NCBI GenBank assembly: GCA_030435675.1
Contig: CM059622.1
Location: forward strand, 3,224,001 to 3,288,000
DNA length: 64,000 nucleotides
Source of the DNA: Steinernema hermaphroditum
Lineage: Eukaryota > Nematoda > Chromadorea > Rhabditida > Steinernematidae
Direction: 5' to 3'
Below the pieces are notes generated by a model that made no database searches, was not told where the DNA came from, and saw only the letters and a list, made by a program, of their open reading frames with translations. Positions 56,913 through 64,000 of the stretch are shown here, piece after piece (the stretch's first letter is position 1; each line of letters opens with the position of its first letter). Position numbers and translations under genes: made by a program.

Positions 56913-57718
56913 AATCTGAAGACGCTTATGCATATCTCTTGCATATCGCTTATCTCCTTCTAGAAATTGTTATTTATTTTCTATGTGCTAATAAAAATCT
57001 ATGAAGTTTTTGTGTCTTCGCTGTCTCCATTCGGTGATCTCGACTACAGTGCCTGGATCTTTACTACACGGGACCAGATAACAGTTAAGACGTCTCCGGT
57101 ACAGGATCCCTGGTTAACCGATGAGCGCGCGCACAGCAAAAACAAGAAGGTTTCTTTAAGATTGCTCATAAGCTCCTGTCGAACCAAAAATTCTGGAACT
57201 AACAGATTCTAGCGAAATTAATCTCGACACCAAATCCGTCGCTGGTCGATATCTACCTCGGGATGCCACTAGACTAAACCAAACGTTTCCCGACATTTCA
57301 CTTCATCGGGAACTGAGTCCTCATCAACGATCCGACGATTCTTTGTTTATTCATATAATTGGTTTCCATAAAATTCCACAACGTCAACACCATCATTGAA
57401 AACAACATTCGAAACAGTGTCTCAAATCCCCAAGATTCTTTACCCTTGCTACCATGGCTTTGGCCTACATGACAGGCACTTGCTTACGGATACTTTCTCT
57501 GTCCGTGGCAGTGAGGCTGATGGAGTGGAAGTTGTCCATGAAATAAGCGCACTGGTCCATGGTCAGGCCAATCCACGTCTTCGCTACGGCGTTCAGGAGG
57601 CCTTCGCTTTGCGTCGACCATAGAAGAAGGTCAGCAAATGACTCCTTCTTGTGCAAGGAAAAGCTCTAAATAAAGAACGCGATGAGAAATATATCTAAAA
57701 CAAAAAGAAAAAGCCTTA

Positions 57719-58147
57719 AGGGCCATTTATAGTCTGCGCGACACAAAACCCCATTTTTGTGTCGCTTAGCTTGTCTACGCGTGACTATGTAGGCAAAACC
57801 AAATAAAACTGCACAGTGATGATGCTTTCGGATCGGGATATAAAATCATCAGCATAAAAAATTTTTAGGTTGACTTTGCGTAGGTTAACTTAACTGTCGC
57901 TTAGCTTCAACTTGACTGTCGCGCAGCTGTGTCGCGTAGCTAAGCGACAGTCAAGTTAAAGCTAAGCGACAGTTAAGTTAACCTACATGTCATGTCCCAC
58001 AATTTTTTTCTTTTGATGGTTTGATAGCCCGATCCGAAAGCATCATGACTGTGCAGTTTTATTTGGTTTTGCATATATAGTCACGCGTAGACAAGCTAAG
58101 CGACACAAAAAAGGGGGTTTTGTGTCGCGCAGACTATAAATGGCCCT
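57719..58147. mobile_element. Palindromic MITE, copy 1 (PIF/Harbinger-like)
   Basis: A 429-bp element with long inverted repeats (outer ends AGGGCCATTTATAGTCTGCG and its complement) and near-complete self-complementarity, flanked by TTA at 57716-57718 and 58148-58150. A 3-bp TWA duplication is the mark of PIF/Harbinger transposons. It has no coding capacity. The centre is a palindrome built on GTCGCTTAGC repeats. Confidence 0.88.
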
Positions 58148-58611
58148 TTACAAGTAAATATGTAACGCCACCCGCGAATAACGTTCTACGAGACGCCCGG
58201 TTGGCCTCGTCATAGATCTCTGTCCGATGGAATAGATAGTCAATTCGGTGGTGTAAGGGTCAAAGAGCTTGGCTCATTCTAGCATCAAACACGTTCTTTA
58301 ACGTGCCCTTTAAAATTGACCCCTCAAACAGATATAATGTTCAGAATATCATAAAAAAAGCTACAACCAATTTTTTAAAATTAGTAGTTCTGTGCATTTT
58401 TAGATCTCTGTATAATTTGGTAAATGCTAAAAGGACGCAATTCGAAAGCGCATTTTGATCTCATCAGCGACAAAGCTCGAAGTTGAGATTGATCTTATAG
58501 TTTTTGACGTGGTGCCCATAGTGCCAGACTAAATCTTTAGCCTTAAATTCAGAAAAGGTAGAGTCGAGTACATTTTTGGCACGATATGCATAGGAACTCA
58601 CCATAGAGTGA

Positions 58612-58922
58612 ACATTCTGCTCAGAGTCAATCGACGACGGATCCGTTTGATTATCCTGAAACGGTCGAATAAGTCATTTGATGTGAGAGACGGCGGTGGC
58701 GCGATCACTAACAGACAGCGACAGACAAACGGCGCGTTTCGTCATCACCACTGCATCGTCGCGATGCACTTTTCGGCGCACAAGACGCCATTAGGCACCG
58801 ATCGCGAAAACGGCGTATTTGACTGTCACCGATCGGACCAGCGCCGACCAAATCAAAAGACTTATTTGAACGTTTCAGGATAATCAAACGGAACCGTCGT
58901 CGATTGATTCTGAGCAGAATAT
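58612..58922. repeat. Foldback repeat with about 71-bp arms
   Basis: 58612-58682 and 58851-58922 are inverted copies (TTCTGCTCAGA.TCAATCGACGACGG.TCCGTTTGATTATCCTGAAACG) with about ten percent mismatch. The loop of 168 bp carries no gene. No target duplication could be fixed. Confidence 0.8.
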
Positions 58923-58929
58923 CCACTTT

Positions 58930-60498
58930 CTGGTGAGTTCTTATCCTTAAGTCACTGTTACGCTGAAATTTTTCCGAGGGCAGGACTGTCCGGCCCTTCC
59001 CACCCTCTCCCCTCTGTATTGTCTGGCAAAGATGGCGAGAGTAACCGCCCTGTACGGAAGCACAACGAAAAGTAAAAGCCGCATCTTTCTGATCGTTTTG
59101 AGATGCCGACAGACATGCTCGTCAAGAGGGTTCTAAATTCTTATGTGACCGTTTTTGCATGACACGACAATTCCAACCCGTTTTCCCACCTCCATCTGTT
59201 CCACGTAACAGAAAACTTTTATAGAAGAAGCCTGGCATGGGATTATTAACAGAAGCGCTTCCCGATCGCCTTGGTCTTCTGGAAGTTATCCAAAGTGAAG
59301 AACTTTATGTGCGCCAAGCACACCGTGAGTATACCATCAAACCCTCGATAGATCTTCGTAAACGACCACAGCGCATCAATTACAAAATGCATACGAAGGA
59401 ACGTTCGTTCCGTCGTCGCTCACTACGACACGCACAAGGAGAATCCCGTGGAATACCTTCAAAAACTGGCTGTACATTGAAGCAACAAATGGATCGTGCC
59501 ACAGCCTGCCAAAGATGATGAACATTTGTAAGTTTCCCTGTGCCCTCGTGCTTTTAATTGTTGTTTCTACCTTGGTCTCTGTTCCAGTGAGACAGCTTCG
59601 GCATCCTTTTATCGGGGTGGACATGATGTCGCACGTCGAATTCGTGGTTATAGTTACAGAAGCTGTCTCAGTGGAGCAGAGATGACCATAAGCTGTAACG
59701 CTCGTGGTGCTACAGTAGCTCTCGTCGAATTCCCGAAGTTAAAGATCTGGTTCGCCGTCGACTGCGGCTAGAACATCGTATCGAGAGTTTCCATCAGCAT
59801 TGACCTATCCAGAGTCAAATGTCCTGGCGGCCAAACAGAAATGTCTCTCTTTGGAACGCTAAAGACGAAGTCAAGGACCCCCTCTACAGCAAAGGATCTC
59901 GAAGCGACATCGGAAACGGCGTCTCTGCGACCAGCCTCGACACATTCTTCAAATTCTTTTATGCCATCCAATTTCCGTCATTTTTCTTGTTCCCATTCGT
60001 TACTATGTTAGTCGTCCTTGTATTGGTTGTATCATTTCGTTTCATCACTTCTCTAACCCGAAATTTCTTCCCCCATTTTCTCCTTATGTTCCTTCTTCCC
60101 CGCTTTCGACCCGGGAGTATTATCGAACGATGATTCCCCCTTCAAAACCTCCTTAATTATTCATAGACCCGCTCCCACGTGAGTCATCGTCTGGCGCCGC
60201 GCCGCCCCTCTCCCTCCGCACTCTTGCTGCCTAAGTATATTAATAGGGTGTGTAGGGAAAATAAATTAGTTATGATCCAAGAGGTAAAAATCGCTGTGCT
60301 CCGCGTTTCGCCCGCTCCACACGGATGCGACAGTGTTCCACAACTCCGCCGTCCACGCCGCCAGCCGATCTGAAGATGGGTTCGCTGTGTTCCGCCGTCT
60401 CCGGGATCAGCCCCTCGCCTCTCCTTGGAAAAAAAGAAACATGAATATGTACGCCGAATATCGACGAAAATCTTTCCTTCCTGTGGCAACTGTATCTA
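58930..60498. other. No gene recognised
   Basis: Scattered frames of 60-104 codons (59237-60133 and 60179-60584) lack a consistent splice pattern or domain. Some segments look protein-like, so a decayed gene is possible but cannot be named. Confidence 0.45.
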
Positions 60499-60592
60499 AC
60501 AAGGGAACCTTCCGAAGTGTCCTGCTCGGATCGAGCTGGAAATTGACACACAGGTAGGCCTTCTTTAGTGTATGTCATCCCCAAAAGGGCAC

Positions 60593-60760
60593 CTGCTTAT
60601 ACGCATACCAGGTCATGTAAACACCCTTCGCAAGTTACGGCCAAACAACTAGCCAATAGCCAACTTCGGCAACGATTGAGAGATGGTGTGTATGGCCGAA
60701 TCGGGTAGTATCTCGGCTGCCCTTTTTGGGGTTCGGGTTCGCTCCCCTCCCAGCCCATAT
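60593..60760 (+). repeat. tRNA-related (SINE-like) repeat, copy 2
   Basis: Contains an A-box-like TGGCCGAATCGGG at about 60693 and a B-box-like GGTTCGCTCCC at about 60737, spaced as in a tRNA gene, followed by CATATTTTTC. It shares its framework with 47785-47955. It lies in the left arm of the foldback. Confidence 0.55.
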
Positions 60761-60840
60761 TTTTCTTATCGCTTCTTGAACATATTTAAGTTTGTTTTTG
60801 TCTTACTAAAAGGTAGTAATGAAATTTTTTTAAAACAAAT

Positions 60841-61080
60841 TTGAACATTACGGCAATACAGATAAGTGCTAACCGATTCCAAAATATGATACGGTATGCA
60901 TGGCATCACGCTGGATTTATTGACGAACACCCTCCTTCTTTCGAAACGCCGGAACATTTTTGCTTCAATTTCGACGAAGGGCATCAATGCATGTGTTCCA
61001 AAATGCCCGTTCTTCGCTGTGCTCATTGTGCAGGATTCTTGTGTGTTACGCATCTTGTTGATGTTGAACATAATTGTTAA
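60841..61080 (+). pseudogene. C-terminal Cys/His zinc-binding fragment of a transposase-like protein
   Basis: The frame of 79 codons in the loop of the foldback reads RYAWHHAGFIDEHPPSFETP, then CSKMPVLRCAHCAGFLCVTH and HNC. The C-X2-C, C-X2-H and H-X-C arrangement looks like a treble-clef or cross-brace metal site. Similar tails close proteins of several nematode DNA transposons; this is a recollection of pattern, not a match I could run. The first residues come from the inverted repeat arm. No catalytic domain is present, so it is an internal deletion derivative. Confidence 0.45.
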
Positions 61081-61293
61081 GGAACACCGTTGTTATAAAA
61101 AAATTTGTTTAAAAAAATTTCATTACTACCTTTTAGTAAGACAAAAACAAACTTAAATATGTTCAAGAAGCGAGAAGAAAAATATGGGTATAAGCAGGTG
61201 CCCTTTTGGGGATGACATACACTAAAGAAGGCCTACCTGTGTGTCAATTTCGAGCTCGATCCGAGCAGGACACTTCGGAAGGTTCCCTTGTAA

Positions 61294-61721
61294 AGGCCCA
61301 TTTATAGTCTGCGCGACACAAAACCCCCTTTTTGTGTCGCTTATCTTGTCTACGCGTGACTATTTACACAAAACCAAATAAAACTGCACAGTCATGATGC
61401 TTTTGGACCGGGCCATCAAACTATCAAAAGAAAATATTTTTGGGACTTGCCATGTAGGTTAACTTAACTGTCGCTTAGCTTTAACTTGACTGTCGCTTAC
61501 CTACGCGACACAGCTGCGCGACAGTCAAGTTGAAGCTAAGCGACAGTTAAGTTAACCTACGCAAAGTCAACCTAAAAATTTTTTATGCTGATGATTTTAT
61601 ATCCCGATCCGAAAGCATCATCACTGTGCAGTTTTATTTGGTTTTGCGTACATAGTCACGCGTAGACAAGCTAAGCGACACAAAAAAGGGGTTTTGTGTC
61701 GCGCAGACTATAAATGGCCCT
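61294..61721. mobile_element. Palindromic MITE, copy 2 (PIF/Harbinger-like)
   Basis: A 428-bp copy of the element at 57719, in opposite orientation, flanked by TAA at 61291-61293 and 61722-61724. One end has AGGCCC in place of AGGGCC. It lies about 200 bp upstream of the lectin-like gene start, and its right end supplies the ATG of a spurious upstream frame. Confidence 0.88.
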
Positions 61722-61918
61722 TAAGTCGAAAAAGGTGCTTCGCATCCGTTATGTTTCATGTTCCGCTCAGGCCCATAAACGAAAGTATAACGACCCATAT
61801 TCGGCTGTTGCTGGGGACAAAAGAACCTCCTTTGGCCGTTGCCGAGGACATCCTGCTTCCTCTCCTCATTCGAAGGCGTTTCTTGTGCCTGTGCGGCCTC
61901 GACTCCAGATTCTCAACT

Positions 61919-63556
61919 ATGGCTATCTGGAAGCCTTTTCTCCTCCTTGTCTGGGTCCTACCGGTTAGTTCATGGCTGAGATGCAGGTGTTAGGGTTGAA
62001 GCGTTTAGACCACTGAATCTTTTGATCCCATCTATCGCTACAGCTTCATAGGAAGCAAAGTTGCGGGACCGATCTACAGAGAGTTTCAGGCGAGAAATCT
62101 CGATGAATGTGGCAGGATGGCCCACCGCAATAAAGCCATCGCCCTCACTCACACCACCAACGGGACTGGCGAGTATTGTGGTTTGATCACGAAGTTCGTC
62201 TCGATTGAGGAGAACTTGGACCCTTTTGTGCACTACTATCTCCTGGATAAAAGGATCACCGAATCGAAGCAATGTCCGAGCGGACGAACGGGTGAGGCAA
62301 TTCTTTATATTTTAAGCATCCCCTATATACAAACGGAGAACCGACGGGTCCGATGGTCTGTTTGTGTGTTTTTTTCCGTGCGCACGGGGAAAACACCCAC
62401 ACAATAAACCCAAATGGAAACCGAACCCGACAGCGCACGCTTACAAACGTTTACCGCCGGTAGGCTACTGGTGTCTTGCCGCCCTAGAGATTCGAACGAT
62501 GCAGCAGTCAAAGAAATTTGGAATGTTCGGAAGACGTCATAGAGCCCTGTTTTCAGTTCGACAGATTCTCAAGGGGCTAAGTCAATGTGAGGAGGAGGAC
62601 AAAGTGTGCATGGAGTTGCACAAAATCGTGGGTTTCTTGTCACGCCACCCGAAGAACGTATTCCATTTCTAGAAGCGCCACTGTGACGCGGTCAACGTGC
62701 TGAACGTTGACTGTCACTGCCCCCCGCATCAGAAGGTTATCGACGACAATGGAAAAGATCGCTGCTCCGCAGTCATCACAAGGAAAGACGGCACAGAAGA
62801 GTACTGTCCCGCGCTCCATGCGGTTTGGAAGGACAAATACGGAGAATTCTGCTGCGGGAAGAACAGTGGATCTTGCTGTCGGCGTGACACGTTTTGTTGC
62901 CGAAGAGAAGAAAGGATCGAAGCAGATGGCGGGAAGCCTTACTGCTGCCCTGATGGGACGACTTTCCGAGGAAGACACGATGGAGAAGCTGTGTGCTGTC
63001 CTCCGGAAATGGACCGAGTGGAGGGAAGCAGATTCTGCTGTCCAAAAGGTTTTGTGTACAGCGAAGCCTTTAAAAGATGTATCGGCGCCATTGAATTCGT
63101 AAGTGTTCGTCCTCCCTTACTCACTCAAATCTCCTCTTTAGGGTGAGGAAATGCCAGAAAACCAGAAGGAGATGAAAAGGATATGCACGGACGTGAAAAG
63201 CTTCCCGGTCAAGATCGAAAACGAGGAGCAGAACAAAGCCTTACGGAGCATTATTCAACCGTTCGGTGGAATAATCGGTCTCCACATTCCGGAAGGCCGA
63301 GAATGGGGCAGAAACAATTTCCGATGGTCTGTGGATGGCAGCGAGCCGACATTCACAAAATGGGCAGCTGGCGATCCGAATAACCTGTTTGTGGGACAAG
63401 CACCAGAGGTAGCATAACACAACACGTAGCAACTCCTTTCTCCCTTTTTAGATCTTTACCTTACATAAATCTGATAGGAACTGGATCGATGTCAACTACT
63501 TATGGAAGGTTAGCCACGCCTACTGCATGGCCAGCGGATACGACAGCCGTGGATGA
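61919..63556 (+). CDS. Secreted PAN-like / CCP-repeat / C-type-lectin-like protein, 398 aa
   Basis: Six exons in phase: 61919-61963, 62009-62291, 62557-62627, 62673-63098, 63142-63408 and 63452-63556. Exon 1 is a 15-codon leader (MAIWKPFLLLVWVLP), exactly as in the gene at 8529-12363. Exon 2 is the PAN-like domain (YREFQARNLDECGRMAH, GEYCGLITKF, HYYLLDKRITES). Exon 3 (RQILKGLSQCEEEDKVC) matches the short helical exon of the larger paralogue. Exon 4 has one to two CCP modules (KPYCCPDGTTFRG, AVCCPPEMDR, SRFCCPKGF, FKRCIGAIEF). Exons 5 and 6 form the lectin-like domain (IGLHIPEGREWGRNNFRW, DPNN, NWIDV, YCMASGYDSRG) with only two obvious Cys. It has no Thr-rich linker. Intron positions and phases match the larger paralogue, so both descend from one gene. 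Role presumed extracellular. Confidence 0.85.
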
Positions 63557-64000
63557 AGATTTTTGGATAGTTAGGGGGAAGGGCTTACCTGTGCTCTTTT
63601 TATTTATAGCTTCTGGTTAGATAAATCTATGAAATCATATCCAAAGCGTGGAAAATTTACGTGAGACATATTTTTTAGCATTTAGCAATGTTGCATTTTC
63701 CTTGGGAATGAAAGAGATTCAAAGCCTAGGTTTCAATAACGGATCAGTGCACCTTTTCTATGGGACTCTGGTATTAGAGTTTGAATTACCGTAGACTAAA
63801 AGGTACCGAATCGTCTCAGCCTCCACAAGAGTCGTGCATCGCATGTCGACTTCTAGCGCTGGCAATCGAACCCAGTTTGGACTGGACTAACTGTGGAAAA
63901 ACAAGCTAAGAAGGGGGAAAGTACATTAGTTAAGGGTAGGTAGAGAAGAAAGAAGAACAGATGGGAAATGACGACGGGAAGCCTTACTACTATCCTGATT
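63557..64000 (+). other. Intergenic, ending in a degenerate CCP-module fragment
   Basis: No gene to about 63970. From 63972 to the edge the sequence matches 62929-62957 of the gene upstream (GGGAAGCCTTACT.CT..CCTGAT), but the Cys-Cys codons read TAC TAT (Tyr-Tyr). This is the edge of another, probably decayed copy of the family, continuing outside the window. Confidence 0.5.

Larger units (their letters stand above)
60499..61291. mobile_element. Non-autonomous foldback DNA transposon carrying a transposase C-terminus
   Basis: The arms are inverted copies: 60499-60602 matches 61190-61291, and 60752-60850 matches 61085-61175. The left arm holds about 150 extra bp (60601-60752, a tRNA-like segment) missing from the right. 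The 230-bp loop encodes a Cys/His-rich tail (see next entry). A palindromic MITE is inserted immediately at its right edge. Confidence 0.75.

Noticed and set aside
56079..56944. Long frames reading PKPNPKPK or FRFRFGFG
   Set aside because: They are translations of the TTCGGN hexamer array in both strands and several frames.
61714..61968. 84-codon frame starting MALKSKKV before the lectin gene
   Set aside because: Its ATG is the end of the MITE, and the frame differs from that of the leader exon at 61919.
62470..62500. B-box-like GTTCGAATC on the minus strand inside intron 2 of the lectin gene
   Set aside because: No cloverleaf or A box at the right distance could be drawn.

Overview
The window is eukaryotic and reads as nematode genomic DNA. 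Introns are very short (many of 42-50 nt) with GT..TTTCAG or TTTTAG borders. It holds an EGO-1/RRF-type RNA-dependent RNA polymerase, nematode-style F-box-like proteins and mariner, RTE and BEL/Pao-like transposon pieces, at a moderate GC content. An entomopathogenic relative such as Steinernema is my guess from the F-box-like and secreted-lectin families; this is inference and cannot be proven here. Exon structures were built by hand from open frames, splice consensus and phase agreement.

Layout. 1-4.8 kb: transposon-rich. A broken Polinton-like polymerase N-terminus lies at the edge, then a BEL/Pao zinc-knuckle scrap, then a complete mariner with perfect 28-bp inverted repeats and TA duplications. 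That mariner has been split by a 5'-truncated RTE-type retrotransposon with its own 10-bp target duplication. An F-box-like gene follows. 5-8.2 kb: inverted minisatellites, a MITE relic and a mosaic duplication carrying a truncated copy of the lectin gene. 8.5-15.2 kb (minus): a large secreted protein (PAN-like domain, Thr-rich linkers, many CCP cysteine repeats, C-type lectin-like end) and a Cys-rich single-pass membrane protein. 15.2-21.7 kb: no gene seen. A Treslin-derived inverted fragment sits at 21.7 kb.

22.1-34.3 kb is a dense, same-strand (minus) block of housekeeping-type genes. In transcription order these are an orphan Tyr/Gln-rich protein, DAD1 (oligosaccharyltransferase), UQCR11-like (complex III), two tandem spartin paralogues, ABT1/Esf2 (18S rRNA processing) and a Treslin/SLD-3-like replication initiation factor. 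Gaps of 211-484 bp between most of them would allow operons. 34.9-40.3 kb (plus): a complete 15-exon RdRP. 40.7-44.2 kb: an orphan basic protein and pterin-4a-carbinolamine dehydratase.

44.2-54.1 kb is gene-poor, with dispersed repeats. Then come tRNA-Asp(GUC), a small secreted helical protein, and a repeat-rich right end: a TTCGGN-repeat element, two complete palindromic MITEs with TTA/TAA duplications, and foldback elements. The last gene is a second, shorter PAN-like/CCP/C-type-lectin gene on the plus strand, with the degenerate edge of another copy at the last bases.

The strongest candidate for something undescribed is the PAN-like + CCP-repeat + lectin-like secreted family. It is present as two full genes and two partial copies in one window, with exon duplication and rearrangement showing rapid turnover.
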